From: Dehalococcoidia bacterium | Lineage (GTDB): Bacteria; Chloroflexota; Dehalococcoidia; SAR202; UBA11138 | Reading direction: 5' to 3' | NCBI GenBank assembly: GCA_012270625.1 | Contig: JAAXHZ010000013.1 | Span: 1-7,938, forward strand | DNA: 7,938 nt | In this document: positions 1-5,312 of the stretch, piece by piece | Position numbering within the stretch: position 1 is the stretch's first letter | Layout: the number at the start of each line of letters is the position of its first letter | Program-made: the position numbers and the translations under genes | Notes under the pieces: model-generated | What the model was told of the DNA's origin: nothing | Databases searched by the model: none | What the model saw: the letters and a program-made list of their open reading frames with translations, nothing else

Positions 1-205
1 ACTCCGGGCGCTTCTTCGACCAGCCCCTGCCCACCTCGTGGTAGCGGGCCGTGATGGTTAGCCCCTTGTCCTCGCAGTAAGCTTCCATCTCTCCTATCTG
101 CTCGGAGATGGAGGTCTTGTCTTCTCCGTCCTGGCTCTTGTCCGATACGCGGGCGTAGATGGCTGCCCGATTCGCCTCCGTTTTCCTGTTGGTTATTCTC
201 GCCAT
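1..205 (-). CDS. Serine recombinase (resolvase/invertase family), N-terminal part, cut by window edge
   Basis: The first 68 residues of a serine site-specific recombinase are visible; the gene continues beyond the left edge. The protein would cut and rejoin DNA through a covalent serine-DNA intermediate. After a basic start (MARITNRKTEANR) comes the resolvase hallmark AAIYARVSDK, which puts the nucleophile at Ser21 beside Arg19. The family's SISEQ helix follows at residues 32-36, then the 'EDKGL...YHEVGRGWSKKRPE' stretch that matches the usual D-x-G-x-S-G...RP segment before the active-site arginines. The start is well supported: a strong Shine-Dalgarno (GAGGAGG on the minus strand, 211-217) lies 5 nt before the ATG at 205. 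Small resolvase versus large serine integrase cannot be decided from this fragment. The gene sits just downstream of an intrinsic terminator and structured leader, which suggests controlled expression. Family assignment is secure; role (integration, excision or inversion) is unknown. Confidence 0.88.
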   Translation of the reverse strand, partial: MARITNRKTEANRAAIYARVSDKSQDGEDKTSISEQIGEMEAYCEDKGLTITARYHEVGRGWSKKRPE

Positions 206-234
206 GATTGCCTCCTCTCGCATTCTCTGAAATC

Positions 235-266
235 AAAAAAGACCCGCCTCCTGTCGGGAGCGGGTC
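235..266 (-). terminator. Intrinsic terminator in front of the recombinase gene
   Basis: On the minus strand GACCCGC (266-260) pairs with GCGGGTC (247-241). Three more inner pairs follow after one mismatch, and six T residues (240-235) come straight after. This is a textbook Rho-independent terminator reading leftwards. It stops only about 16 nt before the recombinase Shine-Dalgarno. It therefore either ends the yhcG/leader transcript or acts as an attenuator for the recombinase. Confidence 0.8.
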
Positions 267-290
267 TGCGAGTAGTACAATCTAGTCGCA

Positions 291-362
291 TCACCTGTTA
301 CCGCAGGTGGCGCCACGGCCCGGGGTGTTAGCGCACCGCCGGGTCAACTTTCTGCTCTCCAT
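291..362 (-). CDS. Possible 23-residue leader peptide ORF spanning both leader hairpins
   Basis: An ATG at 362 opens a 23-codon frame, MESRKLTRRCANTPGRGATC followed by GNR, ending in TGA at 291. It is rich in Arg (5), with two Cys and two Asn. Both hairpin loops are read as the same codon pattern, Cys-(Ala/Gly)-Asn (TGC-GCT-AAC and TGC-GGT-AAC), so hairpins and coding sequence are tied together. Only a weak GGGG lies 4 nt before the ATG, so translation is uncertain. If translated, ribosome progress would melt both hairpins upstream of the terminator, as in leader-peptide attenuation. It could equally be a chance frame across a structured RNA. Confidence 0.3.
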   Translation of the reverse strand: MESRKLTRRCANTPGRGATCGNR

Positions 363-465
363 TTTACCCCGTTGAGCTGGGGGCAGTCAAAGCGTGTCTC
401 GGCGTTGCTTACGGAGCCAACGGCGCACTCGTTCACTCCTCTGAGCCGTCCTCAAAGGGAGCGCC

Positions 466-1623
466 TCACAGCTCCATCGCCTGCCTTGTCCGGTCAAGCT
501 CCCCTGCCAGGAGCGCCTCGTCGGGTAGGGTTATCCGGTACTCCCCGGCCATCACGTGGTTAGGCAAGCCTTCGAGGGCGTAACGCGCCAGCGACTCGTC
601 CTTCTCGGAGCACAGGATCAGGCCCACGGGCGGGTTCTCTCCCTCCCGGACCCAGTGTTCCCGCGCGTAGCTCAGATAGAGGTGCATCTGACCGGCGTCG
701 GCGTGGGTGAAGGCCCCAATCTTCAGGTCGATGACCACGAGGCATCGCAGCCCCCTGTGGTAGAACAGCAGGTCAACCCTGTACCACCTGTCGCCGATGC
801 GGAGCCGCCTCTGCCGTCCCATGAAGCAGAAGTCGCCACCCAGCTCCATGAGGAAAGTCTCCAGATGGCGGATGAGCGCTTCCTCAAGGTCGCTCTCCGA
901 GTATTCATCCTTGAGGTCGAGGAACTCCAGGACGAAGGGGTCCTTGATCTCCTCCTGGGGCAGAACGACGTCTTCCGTCCTAGGCTTTCGTCCCTCGGTC
1001 AGCATGGCAGCCTTGTTCTTCGAGAGGGCCGTGCGCTCGTAGAACTGGGAGCCGATCTGTCGGTCGAGTTGACGGACCGACCATCCTCCCCGTAGGGCCT
1101 CGGCCTCATAGAACTCGCGGGCCTGCTCGTTCCTGACCGACAGGAGCCGCACATAGGCGGACCAGGGCAGTGGAAAGGCCGCGAGGAGGTCGTCGAAGTC
1201 CATCTTGACGGAGGTGGGTTCGAAATCTCCAGACGGCGTCTGGAGAATCTGCCGCCGAGGGAGTGAAACCGATTTTCCAGACAGTGTCTGGCGAATTCGT
1301 TCGGGCTGGTATGAGACGTAGAACAGTCGCATGTTGTAGATGTTCTGACTGGAGAAACCGCGGCCGAACCGCACGGTCAGATCCTCGGCCAGCTTCTCGA
1401 CCAATGCCGCTCCGTACTCCGCCCTATCTTCTCCCGACTGCTCGAACTCGACGATGCGATGTCCGATCAGCCAGTACGCGGCGGTCATGGCGGCGTTCAC
1501 CGAACGGGCGGCCGACTCCCTGGCCGCGTCGATGATCTTTGACACATCCCCGTAGACGGCCTCATACGGAGCGTCAACCCTGCCTGGCGTCACTGGCATC
1601 ATAGATGACGGTTTCGGCTGCAT
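466..1623 (-). CDS. yhcG: YhcG/DUF1016-family PD-(D/E)XK nuclease domain protein
   Basis: This 385-residue protein has the two-part layout of YhcG (DUF1016). A helical N-terminal domain (about 20-110) contains the family's AYWLIGHRIVEFEQ and GRGFSSQNIYNMRLFY segments. A C-terminal PD-(D/E)XK nuclease fold follows (about 225-365). Candidate catalytic residues are Asp284 in YRVDLLFYHR, then Asp299 and Lys301 in VVIDLKIG, with GQMHLYL (311-317) after them. The length is normal and no motif is missing. The start is supported by an ATGA overlap with the upstream small gene and by an AAGGCGG Shine-Dalgarno. A linker (about 111-133) carries a repeated QT(L/P)SG motif encoded by two DNA palindromes. 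The substrate is not firmly known. YhcG genes are often found near type I restriction-modification and toxin-antitoxin genes, which fits hsdM and abiE here. I infer a defence or DNA-processing role; the family call is strong, the biological role is not. Confidence 0.9.
   Translation of the reverse strand: MQPKPSSMMPVTPGRVDAPYEAVYGDVSKIIDAARESAARSVNAAMTAAYWLIGHRIVEFEQSGEDRAEYGAALVEKLAEDLTVRFGRGFSSQNIYNMRLFYVSYQPERIRQTLSGKSVSLPRRQILQTPSGDFEPTSVKMDFDDLLAAFPLPWSAYVRLLSVRNEQAREFYEAEALRGGWSVRQLDRQIGSQFYERTALSKNKAAMLTEGRKPRTEDVVLPQEEIKDPFVLEFLDLKDEYSESDLEEALIRHLETFLMELGGDFCFMGRQRRLRIGDRWYRVDLLFYHRGLRCLVVIDLKIGAFTHADAGQMHLYLSYAREHWVREGENPPVGLILCSEKDESLARYALEGLPNHVMAGEYRITLPDEALLAGELDRTRQAMEL
1226..1291. 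repeat. Two palindromes inside yhcG encoding the QT(L/P)SG repeat
   Basis: Positions 1226-1246 form a perfect odd palindrome with 10-bp arms around a central G. Positions 1277-1291 form a second with 7-bp arms (CCAGACA/TGTCTGG). Centres are 48 bp apart, exactly 16 codons, so both keep frame and are translated as QTPSG (128-132) and QTLSG (112-116) in the interdomain linker. The shared core is CCAGAC-N3-GTCTGG. Confidence 0.85.
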
Positions 1624-1844
1624 CAGGATTCCGCCTTCGATTGCTTGCCATCGTGTCGCGCGTCTGGAACCGAGTCCTTCTTAGACTCAGCCTGCGCGTC
1701 ACTGGTGGCATACTTGACCATTAGGGTCACGACGCGCCGGAGCCGGTCCTCGGCGTCGGCGCCGGGATTGGAGAAGACTCTGATTGCGCCGATCGCCGAT
1801 AAGTTTCCTCCGGACCTCTTCTTCTGTCGCTTGTCGACTTTCAT
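1623..1844 (-). CDS. Small basic hypothetical protein, translationally coupled to yhcG
   Basis: The predicted 73-residue protein begins MKVDKRQKKRSGGNLSAIGA and is very basic at its N-terminus. A more ordered middle, RVFSNPGADAEDRLRRVVTL, is probably an amphipathic helix, and the tail is charged and likely disordered. No transmembrane segment or enzyme motif is visible, and I do not recognise a named family. Its TGA overlaps the yhcG ATG (ATGA), the main reason to believe it is translated. The frame is open back to an ATG at 1952 (109 residues). The extra 36 codons would lie mostly in the duplicated, apparently non-coding block starting at 1882, so I prefer the ATG at 1844, although no good Shine-Dalgarno precedes it. 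It may be an accessory factor for YhcG or the recombinase; that is speculation from position. Confidence 0.55.
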   Translation of the reverse strand: MKVDKRQKKRSGGNLSAIGAIRVFSNPGADAEDRLRRVVTLMVKYATSDAQAESKKDSVPDARHDGKQSKAES

Positions 1845-1954
1845 TGCTTGTAGTCGCGGCGGCGTCTCTCCGTGCCGCTGGCACCTCGCCGCCTCCTCGC
1901 AGTTGAGCTCGTGCGTTCGAGTGTGAGCAGTCCGACAACCCATGCCAACCACAT

Positions 1955-2002
1955 ATAACGGGGGTCACGCATGACAGCGGTGACACGCATGACACTCGTT
2001 AT
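1955..2002. repeat. Inverted repeat in copy A, expanded by one 18-bp tandem unit
   Basis: Outer arms ATAACG (1955-1960) and CGTTAT (1997-2002) flank two direct copies of CACGCATGACA (1966-1976 and 1984-1994), 18 bp apart. The equivalent in copy B has only one such unit. The ATATAA at its left edge reads TTATAT on the minus strand and could be a -10 element pointing at the small gene, but no -35 is evident. It may be an operator, a recombination site or a cruciform; the sequence does not decide. Confidence 0.7.
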
Positions 2003-2196
2003 GACGTATGGGAAATCTGGGGGCTGTTCGGGGTGTCGTGGGCGTGTACAGGAAAAGGAAGTTGCTCCCCCGGAATGAAGCGTAGTCATTCCATAGCTGA
2101 AACAGCGTCGAAAGCCCCCTACAGGACAGTCGCAGTAAGCACTTTGGTTCCACATCGGGTTCCGGCCCCGTCGGACAGTCGCAGCTAGGAAAGTTT

Positions 2197-2268
2197 GTAG
2201 AAGTGCAATCGGGAGGATTGGGGGTGAGTGGACAACGCCCCCTTCGGAAGTTGTAGAAGTGCAATCGG
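2197..2268. repeat. Short direct repeat pair in copy A (TGTAGAAGTGCAATCGG)
   Basis: The 17-mer TGTAGAAGTGCAATCGG occurs exactly at 2197-2213 and 2252-2268, 55 bp apart, each preceded by a GGAA-AGTT-like stretch. A related repeat, GGACAGTCGCAG, sits just before it at 2124-2135 and 2174-2185 (50 bp apart). A decayed third copy of the first motif may lie near 2290-2320. Confidence 0.8.
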
Positions 2269-2374
2269 AGAGAACGGGACGATGAACGAAGGGAAGTTGT
2301 ACCCGGACCAGAGTAGAAGTCTCGAAAATCTGCGGCACGTGCGGCTTATGGCGCTGCTGTGGGACATGATGAAC

Positions 2375-2506
2375 TCAGAAAGTATCGAGAAGTCGGCCCT
2401 GGGCCAGGACGATCCCGCTTGATGGGATCGCCAGCAGCAACGCTGCGGCCAGCGGTATCAGCCTTCTGGTAAGTGGTAATCGGATTCTCGATTGCGGTGA
2501 CAACAC
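2375..2506 (-). pseudogene. Orphan signal-peptide ORF, probably the 5' remnant of a secreted-protein gene
   Basis: From a GTG at 2506 this frame gives 43 residues. A basic start (SPQSRIRLPLTRR) leads into a hydrophobic core (LIPLAAALLLAIPSSGIV) and then a plausible signal-peptidase site, VLA-QG. The frame stops only about seven residues later. A GAGG stretch lies upstream of the GTG. A complete signal peptide with almost no mature protein suggests a gene broken by recombination, with its downstream part replaced by copy A of the duplicated block. A genuine tiny secreted peptide or chance hydrophobicity remain possible. The frame extends upstream to an ATG at 2608, but that part lies in the repeat. 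Confidence 0.35.
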
Positions 2507-2585
2507 CTCGCCGCTACCTCGCAGTTGATCGGCCGAAGTTCGTTCATCCGAGTGTGGGGAGGACGAGGACCCACTCCAACGACAT

Positions 2586-2615
2586 ATAACGGGTGTCACG
2601 CATGACACTCGTTAT
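2586..2615. repeat. 30-bp near-perfect inverted repeat in copy B
   Basis: The arms are ATAACG-G-GTGTCA and TGACAC-T-CGTTAT around the loop CGCA. That gives 12 of 13 pairs, with one G/T mismatch. It is large enough to be an operator, a recombinase binding site or an RNA hairpin. Confidence 0.8.
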
Positions 2616-2674
2616 GACGTAGGGGAATCCGGGGGTTGTTCGTGGTGTCAGGGGGCTGTACAGGAAAAGGCGTT

Positions 2675-2881
2675 AGTTCCGAAAACGGAAGTGGGTGGAA
2701 TATTGAAGCTGAATCGGGGTGAAAGGCCCCCTACAGGACAATTGGAGGAAGCACTTTGGTTCCGGTGCAGGTTCCGGCGGTAATTCCAATTGCCAACTAC
2801 GAAAGTTCCGTTTTCGGAAGCGGGCCATCGGGGTGGCAACTTCCGTTTCCCAGCTACGAAAGTTCCGTTTTCGGAAGTGGG
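2675..2881. repeat. Three TTCCG-N4-CGGAA palindromes, one with inverted loop, and a 24-bp direct repeat
   Basis: TTCCGTTTTCGGAA occurs at 2806-2819 and 2863-2876 inside an exact 24-bp direct repeat (2797-2820 and 2854-2877, 57 bp apart). A third element at 2677-2690 reads TTCCGAAAACGGAA. It shares the flanking AG and GTGGG with the 2863 copy, but its 4-nt loop is the reverse complement (AAAA for TTTT). The 33 bp between the two direct repeats itself contains a partial copy (CTTCCGTTTCCC), so this is a degenerate tandem array. Confidence 0.85.
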
Positions 2882-3072
2882 CTTTCGAAGGGGTGAAAGA
2901 GAGGCCCTGATCGGGGACAAACCGCAGGCTGAAGAGCTCACAGGACATTTGCGAGGGTGCGAGAGAGTGCTTCTGGAAGTAGTGGGATAGGGGTGGGTTC
3001 GAGGATCCTGGTCTCGGGCATCGGCGGGCATAGGGACTGACGTTAGACGGCTAGGTCTGGTAATGTGATGAG

Positions 3073-5193
3073 ATGATGAACCATAGCGAGATAGTCAGCT
3101 TCATTTGGGGTGTCGCCGACCTGATACGCGACACGTTCAAGCGTGGCAAGTACCAGGATGTCATTCTGCCGCTGACCGTGCTGCGCCGGCTCGATTGTGT
3201 TCTGGCGCCCACGAGGGAGGACGTTCTCCAACGGCAGGCGGAACTGAAAGGCCGGGGACTCGAAGACCTCCACAGGCAGCTCTGCCGGGCGTCCGGGTTT
3301 GCGTTCTACAACACCTCTCAGTACGATTTCGAGAGGCTGCTCGCGGACGCTCCCAACGTGGCCCCGAACCTCCGGAACTATATCGCGGGCTTCAGTGAGA
3401 ACATGCGGGAGGTGTTGGAGAGGTTCGATTTCGACAACACCATCAGCAGACTCGACGAATCAGGGCTCCTCTTCCAAGTGTTGGAGAGATTCGGGGGAGT
3501 AGACCTGCATCCGGACCAGATCGACAACGCGGCGATGGGCACGATCTTCGAGGAGCTCATCCGCAGGTTCAACGAAGCGCTGAACGAGAACCCCGGCGAG
3601 CACTTCACTCCACGCGACGTCGTCCACCTGATGGTCGACCTGATGCTGGCGGGAGATGATGCGAGCATCGAGGGCAAGGGCGTCGTACGCACCGTCTATG
3701 ACCCGTGCTGCGGCTCCGGTGGGATGCTGACGATTGCCAAGGAGCGGGTCAATCTCGGCCGCCGCGAGAACGGCAATCTGCTGCGGGGTCCGGTGAATCA
3801 AGATGCCGAGATTCATCTCTTCGGCCAAGAGGTCAACCCTGAGACGTGGGCGGTTTCGAAGTCGGATTTGTTCATCAAGGACCCAACGGGCCGGGATGCT
3901 GACAACATTGCCTTCGGGACGACGCTGTCCAACGATGCCCACGCCGCGCGGAGCTTTGACTATCTCATCGCCAATCCGCCGTACGGAAAGGACTGGAAGC
4001 GGGACGAGCGCTCGGTTCGCGCTGAACACGACCGCGGAGCGATGGGCCGGTTCGGACCGGGCCTGCCTCGCATCAGTGACGGACAACTCCTGTTCCTGCT
4101 TCACATGCTGGCCCACATCAAGGATCTGGAGGAAGGTGGCTCGCGTATCGCTATCATCATGAACGGCTCACCGCTGTTCACCGGCGACGCTGGCAGCGGT
4201 GAGAGTGAGATCCGCCGCTACATCTTCGAGAACGACCTGCTGGAGGCTCTGATAGCCCTGCCTGAGCAGCTCTTCTACAACACCGGCATCGCCACCTACG
4301 TCTGGCTCCTCACGAATCGCAAGACCCCGGAGCGCCAGGGCAAGGTCCAGCTCATCGACGCGTCGTCTTTCTGGGAGCCCATGCGAAGGAGTCTTGGCGA
4401 CAAGCGTCGTGAGATAACTCATGGGAAGGCTGAGGACATCCTGAAGCTGCTCGTCGATTACCGCGACGGCGACACTCGTGTCGTGACGAAGAATGGAAGT
4501 CAGGAGGAGGCCGTCGTGAGCCGCGTCTTTCCAACGTCTCACTTCGGCTATCGTAAGATCACCGTCGAGCGTCCGCTGAGGCTTAACTTCCTCGCGAGCT
4601 CGGATCGCATAGCTCGGCTTGAGGAGGAAAGGGGCTTCCAGTCGCTGGCGAAATCGAAGAAGCGCGGGTACGCGGCGGATCAGGAAGAGGCTCAAGGACT
4701 GAAGTTGCAGAGGGCGCTCCGCGAGTTGCTAAGCGATCTGCCTGAGACGACTGTATCTGACAGGAAGGCCTTTGAAGTCATGCTCGAAGATGCGCTGAAG
4801 AAAGCCGACTTGAAACTGCCAGCCCCGGCCAAGAGGGCCGTCCTCAATGCCCTCTCGGAGCGCGACGAGAACGCCGCCGCCTGCCTCGACCGAAACGATG
4901 AGCCCGAGCCGGACCCCGAGCTGCGCGACACTGAGCGGGTGCCGCTTGCGGAGGGCGTCGAAGACTTCTTCGAGCGCGAAGTCAGGCCCCACGTACCCGA
5001 CGCTTGGATCGACGAGTCCAAGCGTGACCCCAAGGACGGCGAAGTGGGCGTTGTCGGCTACGAGATTAACTTCAACCGTCACTTCTACAGGTACACCCCG
5101 CCGCGTCATCTCGAAGATATCGAGCGTGACATTCAAGCCATCGAAGCGGACATCGTGCGTATGCTAGGCGAAGTGACCGGGACCGCCAGCTAG
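3073..5193 (+). CDS. hsdM: Type I restriction-modification DNA methyltransferase subunit M (N6-adenine)
   Basis: HsdM transfers a methyl group from S-adenosylmethionine to adenine N6 within the asymmetric target chosen by HsdS. The 706-residue protein has the HsdM N-terminal helical domain (about 6-150), the family signature GEHFTPRDV (175-183), the SAM-binding motif DPCCGSGGML (210-219) and the catalytic NPPYG (301-305). At the C-terminus, GYEINFNRHFYRY and a helical tail (662-706) match the region that normally docks HsdS. It is longer than E. coli HsdM (about 530) but within the range of long HsdM forms. All catalytic motifs are intact. Two adjacent ATGs (3073, 3076) are possible starts; neither has a strong Shine-Dalgarno. 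Unusually, neither hsdS nor hsdR follows: the next genes are abiEi/abiEii. Either the partners lie outside the window or this is an orphan. The enzyme call is secure; whether it is active without HsdS is unlikely and unknown. Confidence 0.95.
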   Translation: MMNHSEIVSFIWGVADLIRDTFKRGKYQDVILPLTVLRRLDCVLAPTREDVLQRQAELKGRGLEDLHRQLCRASGFAFYNTSQYDFERLLADAPNVAPNLRNYIAGFSENMREVLERFDFDNTISRLDESGLLFQVLERFGGVDLHPDQIDNAAMGTIFEELIRRFNEALNENPGEHFTPRDVVHLMVDLMLAGDDASIEGKGVVRTVYDPCCGSGGMLTIAKERVNLGRRENGNLLRGPVNQDAEIHLFGQEVNPETWAVSKSDLFIKDPTGRDADNIAFGTTLSNDAHAARSFDYLIANPPYGKDWKRDERSVRAEHDRGAMGRFGPGLPRISDGQLLFLLHMLAHIKDLEEGGSRIAIIMNGSPLFTGDAGSGESEIRRYIFENDLLEALIALPEQLFYNTGIATYVWLLTNRKTPERQGKVQLIDASSFWEPMRRSLGDKRREITHGKAEDILKLLVDYRDGDTRVVTKNGSQEEAVVSRVFPTSHFGYRKITVERPLRLNFLASSDRIARLEEERGFQSLAKSKKRGYAADQEEAQGLKLQRALRELLSDLPETTVSDRKAFEVMLEDALKKADLKLPAPAKRAVLNALSERDENAAACLDRNDEPEPDPELRDTERVPLAEGVEDFFEREVRPHVPDAWIDESKRDPKDGEVGVVGYEINFNRHFYRYTPPRHLEDIERDIQAIEADIVRMLGEVTGTAS

Positions 5194-5244
5194 CTCCCCG
5201 GCACGATGGAAAGCGGTCATGGCACTTGGTTGGGTTACCCCAGA

Positions 5245-5304
5245 TTGACGACTCAGCCGAGAGCCTTGTAAAATGTCGGCATCCTTATCGAGAACGCCGA
5301 CATT
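5245..5304 (+). promoter_or_regulatory. abiE promoter with overlapping inverted-repeat operator
   Basis: TTGACG (5245-5250) and TAAAAT (5269-5274), 18 bp apart, form a good sigma70-like promoter. A perfect inverted repeat, AATGTCGGC (5272-5280) and GCCGACATT (5296-5304), has a 15-bp spacer. It overlaps the -10 element and the expected start of transcription. AbiEi proteins are known to repress their own operon by binding inverted repeats in the promoter, so this is a likely AbiEi operator. It also shows that translation starts at 5313, because the longer frame from 5226 would begin upstream of the promoter. Confidence 0.7.
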
Positions 5305-5312
5305 ATCAAACT

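Larger units (their letters stand above)
235..362 (-). promoter_or_regulatory. Structured leader (candidate attenuator or structured RNA) upstream of the recombinase
   Basis: Reading on the minus strand, three stem-loops follow each other. The first (345-317) has CCCGG/CCGGG plus GGTG/CACC arms, a one-base bulge and loop CGCTAA. The second (309-292) is CACCTG/CAGGTG with loop CGGTAA. The third is the terminator at 266-235. The first two loops are almost identical hexamers, which is unlikely to be chance in unrelated spacer. The 5' arm of hairpin 1 starts GACCCG, the same six bases as the terminator's 5' arm, so it could pair with the terminator's 3' arm (CGGGTC) as an antiterminator. I recognise no known riboswitch class. 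The regulatory role is inferred from layout. Confidence 0.45.
1882..2300. repeat. Copy A of a diverged direct duplication
   Basis: This block matches 2504-2900 in the same orientation and order. Shared landmarks include CACCTCGCCGC (1882), CATATAACGGG, CACGCATGACACTCGTTATG, GTACAGGAAAAGG, CCCCCTACAGGACA and AAGCACTTTGGTTCC (ending 2151). Further right are GTTCCGG (2159) and GCTA-GAAAGTT (about 2185-2196), after which similarity becomes patchy. The offset drifts from 622 to about 611 bp through small indels. Reading on the minus strand, the block lies immediately upstream of the small gene at 1844. Confidence 0.8.
2504..2900. repeat. Copy B of a diverged direct duplication
   Basis: This is the counterpart of 1882-2300, with the same ordered landmarks: CACCTCGCCGC at 2504, ATATAACGGG at 2584, GTACAGGAAAAGG, CCCCCTACAGGACA and AAGCACTTTGGTTCC ending 2763. 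Its left boundary falls within 2 bp of the GTG of the signal-peptide ORF. The left boundary of copy A lies 38 bp from the small gene's ATG. The repeat therefore behaves like a shared upstream module placed before two unrelated minus-strand ORFs. Confidence 0.8.
1845..3072. other. 1.2-kb repeat-rich intergenic region without an intact gene
   Basis: This is the only long stretch without a convincing intact gene. It holds a diverged direct duplication (1882-about 2300 and 2504-about 2900), an inverted repeat in each copy, short tandem motifs, and one truncated-looking signal-peptide ORF. Open frames of 60-165 codons exist on both strands. They run through the repeats, show low-complexity R/S/P-rich translations, have no recognisable motifs and overlap one another. 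Positions 2901-3072, before hsdM, show nothing I can identify, including no clear promoter. Confidence 0.7.

Noticed and set aside
270..400. Possible tRNA gene in the GC-rich structured region upstream of the recombinase
   Set aside because: No acceptor/T-arm pattern (GGTTCGAATCC-like) and no cloverleaf can be assembled; the hairpins are simple tandem stem-loops.
556..1095. 179-codon plus-strand frame opposite yhcG
   Set aside because: It mirrors the yhcG nuclease domain coding strand; no ribosome-binding site or recognisable motif.
1841..2338. 165-codon open frame on the minus strand across copy A
   Set aside because: It runs through the duplicated repeat block, its translation shows no domain pattern, and several other frames are equally open there.
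2185..2890. CRISPR-like spacing: short repeats 55-57 bp apart
   Set aside because: There are two different repeat sequences with only two exact copies each, the 'spacers' contain partial repeat copies, and no cas gene is present. A degenerate tandem array fits better.
2648..3031. 127-codon minus-strand frame with repeated 'SENGTFV' peptides
   Set aside because: The peptide repeats come directly from the DNA palindrome repeats, and an equally repetitive frame exists on the same strand in another phase (2673-2948), so coding is not supported.
3460..4116. 218-codon open frame opposite hsdM
   Set aside because: It is antisense to the catalytic part of a clear hsdM gene in GC-rich sequence, where long shadow frames are expected.
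5176..5205. Weak hairpin (CCGGG...CCCGG) at the end of hsdM as a terminator
   Set aside because: Only five pairs with a 15-nt loop and no T-tract on either strand.
5226..5312. Longer abiEi start giving 229 residues
   Set aside because: The extra 29 codons contain the -35, -10 and operator of the operon, and family proteins begin close to the winged-helix domain.
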